From Prevotella illustrans (GTDB lineage Bacteria; Bacteroidota; Bacteroidia; Bacteroidales; Bacteroidaceae): 64,000 nucleotides of DNA. Made by a program: the position numbers and the translations under genes. Positions 1 to 8,381 of this stretch are shown piece by piece. The notes beneath the pieces are model-generated. The model searched no databases. It was given only the letters and a program-made list of their open reading frames with translations, and was not told the DNA's origin. The DNA lies in assembly GCF_017426725.1 (NCBI RefSeq), contig NZ_JAERMS010000005.1, positions 1-64,000 on the forward strand, in the 5' to 3' direction. Position 1 is the stretch's first letter, and each line of letters begins with the position of its first letter.

Positions 1-31
1 CTAACCTAATCTCTTGCCACAGAGATATTTA

Positions 32-391
32 CTAAACTGCCACTACGGGCGCACTAAAGGTGTAAAATGCACCGTCTTCGGTGATGACGCTCATGTTCGT
101 CTCTTCGTGGAAGTCCTTGACCGTCGCCTTCACACGGATGACGTTCTCCGCCCCGTCCGCCTTCCCCGCAATGAGGTTGGGCGAACCCAGATCCACATAG
201 CGCACGGCAGAGGGGAAGATGATGTGCACCGTCTTATCGTAGGTAATTTCCAAGCCGTGGGGTGGTATCATCCGCTCAAAGGCAATTTTGCGGGTCAGCC
301 CTTGATAGAGGTCTCCCGTTGAAGTTGTTTCCTGTGCGTTGGCACAGACTGCGCCCAGTATCAGGGCGATGGCTAAAACTGTTCTTTTCAT
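32..391 (-). pseudogene. traN: truncated TraN, conjugative transfer outer-membrane-linked protein
   Basis: The first 110 or so residues read as the N-terminal part of TraN (DUF4138) of CTnDOT-type elements: a signal peptide ending near ANAQ, then a segment with the MIPPHGLEI and RYVDLGSPNLIAGKADGAEN stretches. Family members are usually about 300 residues, but here the frame leaves the expected GAFYTF context and stops after 119 residues with an unrelated tail. The break lies near position 62. The start is preceded by the leader CACTTTAATCCAAAGTAAAATG, also seen before traI and mobA. It is the last visible gene of the tra operon, 37 nt after traM. Insertion, rearrangement or an assembly junction at the edge are all possible; the missing part may lie outside the window. 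Confidence 0.72.
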
Positions 392-428
392 TTTACTTTG
401 GATTAAAGTGGTGAATAATAACTGTGAT

Positions 429-1790
429 TTATTTGTTGTCCGGTTGATAGAGCAATACCTTGTAACCAGCCTTCAGATGCACCTTGACGGTACGCATTTT
501 CTTAGAGAAATACTGCGAGGTGCCTTGTATCAGTCCCTTCCCCAAATCAGCGGCAAGCTGTGCGCCCGCATCAGTGGAGAAGTTCATACTGCTGCCTGCG
601 GAAGTACCCATTCCTGCGACAATCTCCTTGACGGCACTGCGCTCCATCGAGCCGGGGATGAATATCCCAGCTTGTCCGTCCGTATCATAGACCGACAGCT
701 CCACGGGAATGATGCTTCCCCGATACCCCAAAGAGGAAATGATAATGGAGAGTCGTTCGCCCTGCAACTTTGCCGTTCCCACGACAAGGGCATTTCGTGG
801 AATCTCCCTGCCCGATACCGACATCGGCTCCAAGAAACGGAAACGTACTGTCTGCCCGTCCATGACCGTCTGATTGTTATGCACACAGGCTGATATGGTG
901 TTTCTATCCGTCTGCGAGACAGTCCCGATAGCGGTTTGGAATAGATAGTTCCTCTCCTTGACATATTCGGAGCGGAAAGTCGAGTCGCTCATCGGCTGTG
1001 CCAGAGCCGACACCACTTGACCGCTCACGGGGGAAACGGGAAAGGCTACCGCCTTCCCGTTTCGGGTAGTTACGACCGCTTTCCCTTCGGAAGCCGTCTC
1101 CCCGTCCGATGCCAATGCCATATTGGAAGAGGACTGTCCACCACCCGACGGCATATATTTTGCCGCCAACTGATAGGACTTTTCAAGTAGTGCCATCTGG
1201 TCGTTCACGGTTATGGCGGGCGACTGCTGTTCGCTGCTCATACGGTTTTCCAACTCTGCCAATCGGGCACGCAGTTCTTCCTTTTCAGGGTCTTCCCTCG
1301 GTGCTTCATAGAAACTGCCGAGCGTGCGGTTGATGTCCTGATAGGCTGATGCAGAGGCGTGAAAGCCGTCTTGCGGAGCAGCAGTGCGAGAGCCAAAGCC
1401 GTTATCTCTTTCCGACAAATCCGTCTTTAATGCCAACTCTTCGGAACTCTGCTCCGGTTGTCCTCCTGTCATCTCCCCGAACATGGAACTGAGGCTTTGC
1501 ATGGCACGACTTCGTTCCTGCTCTTTCTCCTCTATCATCTCCTTTTCATAGGCTTTCTTCTTGTCGCCGATGAGTTCCGAGGCTTGCGGATCCGGTACTT
1601 CCGTATTGAACCCCTTTGACTGTTTCTCCTCCTCTTTCTCCGAAGGAGCGAAGATGAGCCACATAGAGCCCGCAAAGAGCAGGAACATCAGGGGGTAAAT
1701 GACAAACTTCTTTCGCCTTTGTCTCTCTTCCTCCGTCAGCTCAGGCGAGGTGCTCGTATCGGAGGCTGTCTTTCTTTTGAATGGGAACAT
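429..1790 (-). CDS. traM: TraM, conjugative transposon protein (VirB10-like)
   Basis: A 453-residue protein with a short charged cytoplasmic tail, one membrane segment at about residues 29-49, then a long acidic, coiled and low-complexity periplasmic region (about 50-230) and a C-terminal beta-rich domain. This is the layout of TraM of CTnDOT-family elements, a bitopic inner-membrane protein thought to play the VirB10 scaffold role across the periplasm. The start lies 50 nt inside the end of traL, so translation of the two is probably coupled. The neighbouring order K-L-M-N matches the canonical tra operon. The VirB10 role is inferred from topology and position. Confidence 0.9.
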   Translation of the reverse strand: MFPFKRKTASDTSTSPELTEEERQRRKKFVIYPLMFLLFAGSMWLIFAPSEKEEEKQSKGFNTEVPDPQASELIGDKKKAYEKEMIEEKEQERSRAMQSLSSMFGEMTGGQPEQSSEELALKTDLSERDNGFGSRTAAPQDGFHASASAYQDINRTLGSFYEAPREDPEKEELRARLAELENRMSSEQQSPAITVNDQMALLEKSYQLAAKYMPSGGGQSSSNMALASDGETASEGKAVVTTRNGKAVAFPVSPVSGQVVSALAQPMSDSTFRSEYVKERNYLFQTAIGTVSQTDRNTISACVHNNQTVMDGQTVRFRFLEPMSVSGREIPRNALVVGTAKLQGERLSIIISSLGYRGSIIPVELSVYDTDGQAGIFIPGSMERSAVKEIVAGMGTSAGSSMNFSTDAGAQLAADLGKGLIQGTSQYFSKKMRTVKVHLKAGYKVLLYQPDNK

Positions 1791-2073
1791 AATCGTAATA
1801 CTTTAATAGGTTGATACTGTCTTTGGGATAGAGCCGCCTTACGTCAGGAGCTTCTATATGCTCGATTGCCGGTAACGTTTCTTCCTCGGAGTCTCCGTCG
1901 GAGAAGAGGCGGAGCAAACCGCTGAAGAAAACATAATTGGCAAGGAAAGCGAAGAAAAGAAGCATCGTCAGGACGACATACAGCCTCAGATGAGTGGGGA
2001 TGCGTCCACACAGGCGGCGGAGTCTTGCCTCCGCTCCCTCCTGCATCATTCGGAACAGACTTTTCTTTTTCAT
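1741..2073 (-). CDS. traL: TraL, small membrane protein of the transfer apparatus (DUF3989)
   Basis: A 110-residue protein with a basic N-terminus, a single membrane segment at about residues 30-52 and an acidic C-terminal half. Length, topology and its place between traK and traM fit TraL (DUF3989) of Bacteroides conjugative transposons. Its start overlaps the traK stop by 4 nt and its last 50 nt overlap traM, so the three are one translationally coupled unit. The biochemical role is not established; it is assumed to be a structural component of the mating pore. Confidence 0.85.
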   Translation of the reverse strand: MKKKSLFRMMQEGAEARLRRLCGRIPTHLRLYVVLTMLLFFAFLANYVFFSGLLRLFSDGDSEEETLPAIEHIEAPDVRRLYPKDSINLLKYYDYVPIQKKDSLRYEHLA

Positions 2074-2693
2074 CGCTTACGGGTACTGATGTCCTTGTTC
2101 TCCACAATCTCGAATCCTTCGATATTGAAGCCATTCGGATTGTCATCGCTGCGGCTCGTATTGAGCAGGCGGCATACGGTCACGAGACTGCGCTCGGTCA
2201 CGTTGGTCGCACGGATAATCATCTGCCGGGCATACGTCCGTACCGCATAGGGATAGCGGTCGAAGTCGCAGAGTACACTGTCCACCTGCACGACCTGATT
2301 GATATTTCCTGCCACGATACGGTTGTAGTACCCTTTCTCGGAGAAATCCCGATAGTAATTGTAGGCACTCTTGTCCGCCAAGAGCAGCGCACGGGAGATA
2401 TTCCCCTCGATGGCACTCTTATCGGGCGAAAGGGTGAAGAACAGCTCGTGGAAGCGGCGCACATGCTCCTTGGCTTCCGCGGGTCTGTTCTGCGACAGAT
2501 CCTGCGACAGGGCGAGCATTAGCGACTTACCACCATCCAACACATAGATTTTCTGCCTCTGGGCTTCGGCAAAGGAGTAGGCACTCCATACCGAATACCC
2601 CGCAAGGAGAGCACACAGGCAGACGACGACCAAGGTAAAGAGGCGTATCTGCCTGAAACTTGTTTCGATATTCTTTAATGACTTAAATTCCAT
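2070..2693 (-). CDS. traK: TraK, conjugative transposon protein (VirB8-like position)
   Basis: A 207-residue bitopic membrane protein: N-terminal cytoplasmic segment, membrane helix at about residues 17-40, and a periplasmic domain with the NYYRDFSEKGYYNRIVAGN and VCRLLNTSRSDDNPNGF stretches typical of Bacteroidota TraK. It follows traJ by 19 nt and overlaps traL by 4 nt. Topology and order suggest a VirB8-like assembly factor of the type IV secretion channel; that equivalence is inferred. Confidence 0.9.
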   Translation of the reverse strand: MEFKSLKNIETSFRQIRLFTLVVVCLCALLAGYSVWSAYSFAEAQRQKIYVLDGGKSLMLALSQDLSQNRPAEAKEHVRRFHELFFTLSPDKSAIEGNISRALLLADKSAYNYYRDFSEKGYYNRIVAGNINQVVQVDSVLCDFDRYPYAVRTYARQMIIRATNVTERSLVTVCRLLNTSRSDDNPNGFNIEGFEIVENKDISTRKR

Positions 2694-2712
2694 AGCATTT
2701 CATTTTTGTTTA

Positions 2713-3798
2713 TTATTCGGGAGAATTTCCGCTTCTCCTGCGGAAAAGCTGCCCTGCCACCTCCTTGGCTTTATGTCCCGCACTATGCAAGACCTGTTTT
2801 CCGTGTCCTCCGGCAAATCCACCAACGGCTCCGCCCGCAGCACCTGCGATACCGGCACCCTTTCCTGCCGCATAGTTCACGTTTTTACCGTAGTTTCCTG
2901 CTCCTCCGGCTTGTATCACCCAGCCCGCAACTGTCGGAATGGTGAAGTAGCCGATGATACCGATAATCATAAAGACGAGGTACACCCCGTTCGAAGCATC
3001 TATCGTATAGGTGGGATCATTCTGCAACTGCGTGATGTCGTGCTTGAGCATCAGTTCCTGAATCTTTGCCAGCATCGAACTGAACAAGTCCGCCACAGGT
3101 AGCCACAGATAGATGGAGATATACCTCGTGAACCATTGCGTGAGGGTACTCTGAAAACCGTCCCACACCGAGATGGCAAAAGCTATCGGTCCCAAGATGG
3201 AGAGGACGATCAGGAAGAATGTCCGAAGCGTGTCGATGAGCAGGGCGGCAGCGGCGAAAAGCAGTTCCAAGAGCTCCCGCACCATATTGCGAATCGATTT
3301 CTTCAGGTTATACATACCTCGCTCCACGTACATTCCCGCCATTGTCGCCATATCCGAGGGAGAGATACCGAGTTCATCCAGTTTCTTGTCAAACTCTTCG
3401 TTGCTGACCAGATAGGCTGTTTCGGGATTCTTCACCATCGCCTCGTATTCCAGCTTGTCCCGCAACTTGCGGTATTCGTCCATGCTGAAAGTCTGCTTTT
3501 CGAGCATCTTGTGCGTACCCTGCACGACGGGACTAAGCACGCCGTTGATGGTCTCCAGCACCATCGGAAAGAAGAGGATGCAGAGACCGAGCGCGAACGG
3601 ACGGAGCAAAGGATAGACGTCAATGGGTTCGGCACGGGCAAGCGTCTGCCATACCCTGAGTGCCACATAGAAGAGTGCGCCCAAGCCCGCAATGCCTTTG
3701 GCGACGCCAATCATGTCACCGCACATCGGCATCATCTCTGTGTAAAGCGAACGGAGCACCTGATGCAGGTTGTCAAATTCCGCTCCCATACCTACCAA
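2713..3798 (-). CDS. traJ: TraJ, polytopic inner-membrane protein (VirB6-like)
   Basis: A 361-residue protein with several hydrophobic segments (around residues 23-45, 75-100, 185-220, 270-295) and a glycine/alanine-rich C-terminal tail from about 295. This is TraJ of the CTnDOT tra operon, the likely VirB6 counterpart forming the inner-membrane part of the DNA channel. It overlaps traI by 7 nt, indicating coupled translation, and precedes traK by 19 nt. The family assignment rests on length, membrane pattern and strict gene order. Confidence 0.9.
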   Translation of the reverse strand: MVGMGAEFDNLHQVLRSLYTEMMPMCGDMIGVAKGIAGLGALFYVALRVWQTLARAEPIDVYPLLRPFALGLCILFFPMVLETINGVLSPVVQGTHKMLEKQTFSMDEYRKLRDKLEYEAMVKNPETAYLVSNEEFDKKLDELGISPSDMATMAGMYVERGMYNLKKSIRNMVRELLELLFAAAALLIDTLRTFFLIVLSILGPIAFAISVWDGFQSTLTQWFTRYISIYLWLPVADLFSSMLAKIQELMLKHDITQLQNDPTYTIDASNGVYLVFMIIGIIGYFTIPTVAGWVIQAGGAGNYGKNVNYAAGKGAGIAGAAGGAVGGFAGGHGKQVLHSAGHKAKEVAGQLFRRRSGNSPE

Positions 3799-4421
3799 TA
3801 CCTTTCGTTATCCGTTCCATAAAGCGAGAGTACTCGGTCAGTGTCCTGCTGCTTCTTGGCTCTGAGATAGCTCACGGAGATGTTCTTGTTCGTGTAGTAA
3901 CGCACGAGGTTACGGTAATCCCTCACCTCCTTGTAGCAGCGATCTACCACGTCCATACGCTCCTTGTCGGTCATCTTCAGCGTGGTGTTGTTCACCACCT
4001 GCTTGAGTTCCTTGAGTAGGTTGTTGCTTTCTCCGAGCAGTTTGGTGTAGCCGTTGGCAATGGCGACCAGCTCTTCCGGTCGGAAGTTCGGGTCGGAGAG
4101 CATTTTCTTGTAGTTCTTCACATAGATATCGGAGATTTCTCCGACCATCAAAATCGTCTCCTTTACCCGTTGGGCGTCCCGCACGAGGTTGTTCACCTTT
4201 TTCAGGGCATCGTAGTACTTTTTACTCTCATTGTAGAGTTTCTCGACCTCCTTGAAGTTGTCAAGCGTGTTCTTGACCGTCTTGGAGGTCTGCACGATTT
4301 CCTTGGTCGTGTTGATGATACTCTGTGCAAGATTGGTGGGGTCTGTGACCACCCACTGGGCGTGTGCATTGCCTGCCAAGAGGCAACCGCACGCCATAAG
4401 CATTAAAATTCTCTTTCTCAT
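3792..4421 (-). CDS. traI: TraI, secreted coiled-coil protein (DUF4141, VirB5-like position)
   Basis: Start chosen at 4421, where a clear signal peptide begins (MRKRILMLMACG to AHAQ); the longer open frame upstream overlaps traG and lacks such features. The mature protein (209 residues in all) is helical and charged, with the NTTKEIVQTSKTVKNTLDN and YKKMLSDPNFRPEEL stretches of DUF4141. The leader before the ATG is CACTAAAATCCAAAGTAAAATG, identical to that before mobA and nearly that before traN. It follows traG by 32 nt and overlaps traJ by 7 nt. A periplasmic VirB5-like role is plausible but inferred. Confidence 0.88.
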   Translation of the reverse strand: MRKRILMLMACGCLLAGNAHAQWVVTDPTNLAQSIINTTKEIVQTSKTVKNTLDNFKEVEKLYNESKKYYDALKKVNNLVRDAQRVKETILMVGEISDIYVKNYKKMLSDPNFRPEELVAIANGYTKLLGESNNLLKELKQVVNNTTLKMTDKERMDVVDRCYKEVRDYRNLVRYYTNKNISVSYLRAKKQQDTDRVLSLYGTDNERYW

Positions 4422-4453
4422 TTTACTTTGGATTTTAGTGTGATTATTTTTGA

Positions 4454-6940
4454 CTATTCTTCTTCGGCGAGCTGCCTGATGGCAAGCTCCATATTCCCGC
4501 CGAGTTGCTCGGCACGGGCAAGTACGCGCATCTTCTCGGTCTCCTCCGTCGTGTAGGTGAGGTATTCGGCTTTCGACACTTCGGTGGCATAGACGGCGGA
4601 CTGCACACCTCCCAGTCCGATCCACACCTCCTTGTACGACCGTGTGGCATCGTTGCTCTGATTGATGGAGAGGATTTGTCCCCGCTCCTTGTCCGTCAGT
4701 CCCAAGAGTGCCTGAATCTGGTCGAACTTGTTCATGTACTTGCGCTGGTCAAGCAGTATCTTGCAGTCGGAGTTGTTGATGATGGACTCCTTGACAATGT
4801 CTGAGGAGATGATGTCATCCACCTCCTGCGTCACCACGACCGCCTCACCGAAGAATTTTCTTACCGTCTTGTAGAGATACTTGATATATCCCGCCATATT
4901 CGCGGACGCAATCGCTTTCCAAGCCTCCTCGATAAGGATGACTTTCCGTATTCCCTTCAGACGTCGCATCTTGTTGATGAAGAGTTCCATAATGATGATG
5001 GTGGTAATGGGGAAAAGGATGGGATGATCCTTTATGGAATCGATTTCGAAGACGATAAAGCGGGCGTTCAACAGGTCGAGCTGCTTGTCCGAGTTCAGCA
5101 GGTAGTCGTATTCGCCACCTTTGTAGTACGGCTCCAGCACGTTGAGAAAGTTGGCCAAGTCAAAATCCTTTTCCCTGACCTTTTTCTCACGGAGCAATGC
5201 CGAGTAGTCGGTGGTGAGATACTCGTAAAAGCTGTTGAACGAAGGAACGAGACCGTCGTCCGTCTTGATACGCTCGATAAAGAGTGAAACGGCATTGGAG
5301 AGGGCGACCTCCTCCGAACGGGTGGCTGGCTCGTTATCCTTCTTCCAAAGGGTCAGCAGCAGTGTCTTGATGCTCTCCCTTTTCTCCACATCATACACCT
5401 TGTCGGTGGTATAGAAGGGATTGAAGCTGATGGGGCTCTCATCCGAGTAGGTGAAGTACACCCCATCCTCGCCCTGCGTCTTGTGGCGTATCATCTCGCA
5501 CAAGCCCTGATAACTGTTTCCCGTGTCCACCAAGACGATATGGGTGTTCTGCTCCCAATACTGCCTCAAGAGGTGGTTGGTGAAGAACGATTTTCCTGAC
5601 CCCGAAGGACCCAAGATAAACTTGTTTCGGTTCGTGATGATGCCTTGCTTCATCGGCAGGTCGGAGATGTCGAGATGAATCGGCTTGCCGCTGCGGTCTG
5701 CCATCTTGATGCCGAACGGCGAGAGCGAATCGCGGTAGTTGGTCTCTTCGTTGAAGAGGCAGACCGCCTGTTCGATGAACGTGTAAAAGCTTTCTTCTGC
5801 GGGGAAGTCGGCTTCATTGCCGGGAATACCCGCCCAGAACAGCGTCGGCACATCCACCGTGTTGTGTCGTGGCTTGCACTCCATCAGTGCGAGTTGGCTG
5901 CCCACGTCGTTACGGATACGGCGGAGTTCCTCCTCTTCCTCGCTCCACGCCAAGACGTTGCAATGACAGCGGACGGAGGTAAGTCCGAAGCTGTGCGCCT
6001 CGTTCAGATACTCGTCAATCCATTGCTTGTTGATTTGATTGGAACGACTATAACGGGAGAGCGAATGCATATTCCGTGCGCTCTTCTCGAAGCGTTGCAG
6101 GTTCTCGGCACTGTCATCAATCAAGACATACTGGTTGTAGATATGGTTGCACGGTAGCAACAGCCCTACGGGAGCGGCAAAGGAAAGGCGGCAGTCGCTG
6201 CGGTCGGTGGATAATCGCTCATAGCGCATATCCGTGCCTACCAGCCCGGGCAGGTCTTCCGTATCGGAAAGAGTATGCAGGCAGAGCCGCTTGTCGCCGA
6301 TACGCATTTGGTCGGCTTTGAGGTCGATGTCCTCCAAAACCGTCGTGTCGGAGAGGGACAGTGAAAAATACTTCTCAATCAGTCCCGGTGTCTCCGCCGT
6401 CCCGATAATCTCCTCGTCCGTCAGGCGAGAGAGGCGAATAAAACCGCTTTCGTTCATAATCCGCTCGAATTGCTCGGTCGCTTCGAGGAACTTGCGGGCA
6501 GTATCCTTGTCCCGTACCTCCTTGGGGATGATATGTCCCCGGCAGAGGGTGGAGAAGTTGCTTTGCTGCCGGTTGCGATTCTTGGTCGTCTTGGTCAGGA
6601 ACAGGTAGCAGGCGTGATTCAAGAACGGTCGCTCATTGAAGTGTCGCTCGAAACTGCGGGAGAGGAAACTCATCTCCTCCTTTTGCAAGTCCGGACGGTA
6701 GCCCTCCTTGACAAACCAATCCTGCTTGTGTACGACGCTGTAGGTCGGCAACACCTTGATTGCCTTTACCCAAGAAGAATGGATGGCGGCATACTCCGCA
6801 CTCGTCACCGTATAAAGTTCGGGAAGCTCGACCCGAAAGGCGACCGTGATGTCGGCGTCTTTCGAGAGGATACAGCCCTCTTCGACGGCAAGCAGCGGAA
6901 AGCGGTTCTCCAGTGTGGTGGCTTTCAGTATATTTCTCAT
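4454..6940 (-). CDS. traG: TraG, VirB4-type conjugation ATPase
   Basis: An 828-residue ATPase that powers the type IV secretion channel at the inner membrane. The Walker A motif GPSGSGKSFF is near residue 443 and the Walker B stretch VILIEEAWKAIAS near 660. The N-terminal 400 residues match the TraG N-domain of Bacteroidales elements. The start at 6940 is chosen because it overlaps the traF stop as ATGA and has a strong GGAGG ribosome site 8 nt upstream; the open frame extends further, but only as a shadow across traF. The name TraG here denotes the VirB4 homologue, not the coupling protein, which is MobC in this element. Confidence 0.93.
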   Translation of the reverse strand: MRNILKATTLENRFPLLAVEEGCILSKDADITVAFRVELPELYTVTSAEYAAIHSSWVKAIKVLPTYSVVHKQDWFVKEGYRPDLQKEEMSFLSRSFERHFNERPFLNHACYLFLTKTTKNRNRQQSNFSTLCRGHIIPKEVRDKDTARKFLEATEQFERIMNESGFIRLSRLTDEEIIGTAETPGLIEKYFSLSLSDTTVLEDIDLKADQMRIGDKRLCLHTLSDTEDLPGLVGTDMRYERLSTDRSDCRLSFAAPVGLLLPCNHIYNQYVLIDDSAENLQRFEKSARNMHSLSRYSRSNQINKQWIDEYLNEAHSFGLTSVRCHCNVLAWSEEEEELRRIRNDVGSQLALMECKPRHNTVDVPTLFWAGIPGNEADFPAEESFYTFIEQAVCLFNEETNYRDSLSPFGIKMADRSGKPIHLDISDLPMKQGIITNRNKFILGPSGSGKSFFTNHLLRQYWEQNTHIVLVDTGNSYQGLCEMIRHKTQGEDGVYFTYSDESPISFNPFYTTDKVYDVEKRESIKTLLLTLWKKDNEPATRSEEVALSNAVSLFIERIKTDDGLVPSFNSFYEYLTTDYSALLREKKVREKDFDLANFLNVLEPYYKGGEYDYLLNSDKQLDLLNARFIVFEIDSIKDHPILFPITTIIIMELFINKMRRLKGIRKVILIEEAWKAIASANMAGYIKYLYKTVRKFFGEAVVVTQEVDDIISSDIVKESIINNSDCKILLDQRKYMNKFDQIQALLGLTDKERGQILSINQSNDATRSYKEVWIGLGGVQSAVYATEVSKAEYLTYTTEETEKMRVLARAEQLGGNMELAIRQLAEEE

Positions 6941-7314
6941 TGCCTTTCCTCCTTTTCTTTGTTTTTCCTTTCTTCCTGTTCTCTCTTTACTCTTCTCTGT
7001 TCCTTGTGTCGGAACAGACGGGGAATGCGACGACGGTTGATAAGGTAACGGGGATGGCTGTGCAAGGCGGAACGCTTCATCAGCCCATATTCCCCATACT
7101 TCCTGTTCAGGGAGAAGGTCTGCCACACCAAAACGGATGCGGCAGTCCCTCCGAAACCAATACAAATCCATTGATTGACACCCGCCATGTAGAGGATGAC
7201 AAACAGCACGAAAAGGGCGAGTAGCCCTCCGGCGAAAATGAACAGATACTGGCTTTTGAGTCCCTGAAATTCTACCGAGCGGCCGATTCCCTTGTTGATG
7301 GGATAGGTCTCCAT
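6937..7314 (-). CDS. traF: TraF, small inner-membrane protein (DUF4133, VirB3-like)
   Basis: A 125-residue protein with the N-terminal EFQGLKSQYLFIFAGG stretch of DUF4133, two adjacent membrane helices (about residues 23-45 and 50-68) and a strongly basic C-terminus. It sits between the pilin-like traE and the VirB4 ATPase traG, as VirB3 does in canonical systems. It begins 4 nt after traE and ends in an ATGA overlap with traG. The VirB3 equivalence is drawn from topology and order. Confidence 0.88.
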   Translation of the reverse strand: METYPINKGIGRSVEFQGLKSQYLFIFAGGLLALFVLFVILYMAGVNQWICIGFGGTAASVLVWQTFSLNRKYGEYGLMKRSALHSHPRYLINRRRIPRLFRHKEQRRVKREQEERKNKEKEERQ

Positions 7315-7318
7315 AGGC

Positions 7319-7618
7319 TTAGAGGAAGAAACTTCTCAGAATGGTGGCTGCGACAATGAGGAAGATACACGCCCCGAACCAGCTCGCGGCGGTCTTCGAA
7401 GTGTCCGGATCTCCGGACGAGAACTTTGAATAGACTTTTACCCCTCCGATAAGTCCCACAACCGCACCGATGGCGTAGATGAGTTTCGTGGCAGGGTCGA
7501 AATAACTCGTCACCATGCTCGTGGCTTGGTTGATACCCGACAAACCGTTGCCTTGGGCAAAGGCAGAGGAAATGGAAAGCAGCAGAACGGCTGCGATAAG
7601 AAAATGTCTTTTGGTCAT
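7319..7618 (-). CDS. traE: TraE, pilin-like membrane protein (DUF4134, VirB2-like)
   Basis: A 99-residue protein with a cleavable signal peptide (to about AFAQ at residue 22) and two hydrophobic helices separated by a short polar loop around GDPDTSK, the pattern of VirB2/TrbC-type pilins. The sequence matches DUF4134, annotated TraE in CTnDOT. It heads the structural gene run traE-traN after a 172-nt leader, unlike the tight spacing of the other tra genes, so it may also be expressed from its own promoter (see the box inside the gene upstream). Confidence 0.88.
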   Translation of the reverse strand: MTKRHFLIAAVLLLSISSAFAQGNGLSGINQATSMVTSYFDPATKLIYAIGAVVGLIGGVKVYSKFSSGDPDTSKTAASWFGACIFLIVAATILRSFFL

Positions 7619-7790
7619 AAATCTTTGTTTTGTGCCGAGAGGATTGGATAGGTCCTCCTGACGGATGAATACTGTTGTTACTTTCGGATTTTAGTGGTGG
7701 CTCTCTTAGGGTCAGCCGTACTCTTTTTCTTTCATTGCTTGTTGCATTAAAGGGTTCATACTATTGGGACAAAACCATTCGGAAGGGGCG
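7619..7790 (-). other. 172-nt leader between the TraD-like gene and traE
   Basis: No gene is seen here. On the minus strand it carries CCACCACTAAAATCCGAAAG at 7681-7700, a variant of the leader element found directly before traI, traN and mobA, but here more than 60 nt ahead of the traE start. The same 16-bp core with GGTGGC beside it recurs at 35,000. The leader could fold or bind a regulator and control the structural tra genes; nothing in the sequence proves it. Confidence 0.45.
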
Positions 7791-8381
7791 TTACGCCTTT
7801 TCGCCGCTGTAAAGCTCCTCGAAACGGGCACGGACGATTTCATCTATCGTGGCCGAGCGTTTCGCATCGCTTCGGAGCGTTTCCATCAGCTGAGTTCCTT
7901 CCAACTCTCTCAGCGTATCGCCGGTTCTCTGTTGTTCTGCTTCGGTGTGGGCGTGGCGGTGAATGACCGACAAGGCTTCCAGCACCCGTTCAAAATCAAT
8001 TCCCGTGGCATATTCGCTTTCTCCTTGTATGGGAAGTTCCTCTTCCTCCTCTTCAAACGATGGAGCATCTGAGGACTCATACGTTAAAGGAATCTCATCT
8101 ATGTCGGGTAGATCATCCGGCTCTTCCGATGGCTCTTGTCCGTTTTCGAGGGCAAATGTAGAATCCTTTTTTGCTTCCGCCTCGCCTTTTGGATAACTGC
8201 GTACTTGTGGCGCTGAGTGGCTGAGCTTGAAGCGACTTTTACCGATGATTTCCACTTCACTGACCGTTTGACAAGGCTTTTTCTCAATTGCCCTGTTCTT
8301 TCTTTTTCTTCGTTCATACGAGAAAAAAAGCAGTAGCCACAAAAAGTAGAGCAAGAGAAGAACAAGGACTATTCGATACAT
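7791..8381 (-). CDS. TraD-like membrane-anchored conjugal transfer protein
   Basis: A 196-residue protein with an N-terminal membrane helix (about residues 3-20), a basic stretch (ERRKRKNRA), a highly acidic middle (about 85-125) and a helical C-terminal domain ending in ELYSGEKA. Its location just before traE matches the gene usually labelled TraD in CTnDOT-type elements, but I do not recognise a catalytic motif. It overlaps the ParA-like gene upstream by 13 nt. Its coding sequence contains the regulatory 16-mer GCCACAAGTACGCAGT at 8196-8211 and a TACATTTG box at 8153-8160, an apparent internal promoter. Confidence 0.65.
   Translation of the reverse strand: MYRIVLVLLLLYFLWLLLFFSYERRKRKNRAIEKKPCQTVSEVEIIGKSRFKLSHSAPQVRSYPKGEAEAKKDSTFALENGQEPSEEPDDLPDIDEIPLTYESSDAPSFEEEEEELPIQGESEYATGIDFERVLEALSVIHRHAHTEAEQQRTGDTLRELEGTQLMETLRSDAKRSATIDEIVRARFEELYSGEKA
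8153..8211 (-). promoter_or_regulatory. predicted promoter inside the TraD-like gene, driving traE-traN
   Basis: The 16-mer GCCACAAGTACGCAGT (8196-8211, minus strand) is followed 36 bp later by TACATTTG (8153-8160), the Bacteroidota -7 consensus TAnnTTTG. The same pair at the same spacing precedes the tra operon, the topB operon and the excisionase-like genes. A further GCCAC lies 10 bp upstream. The conserved match continues past the 16-mer (TTATCC), although this copy is inside coding DNA. Confidence 0.6.

Noticed and set aside
3136..3822. 228-residue open frame opposite traJ
   Set aside because: Antisense shadow of traJ; no family, promoter or ribosome site supports it.
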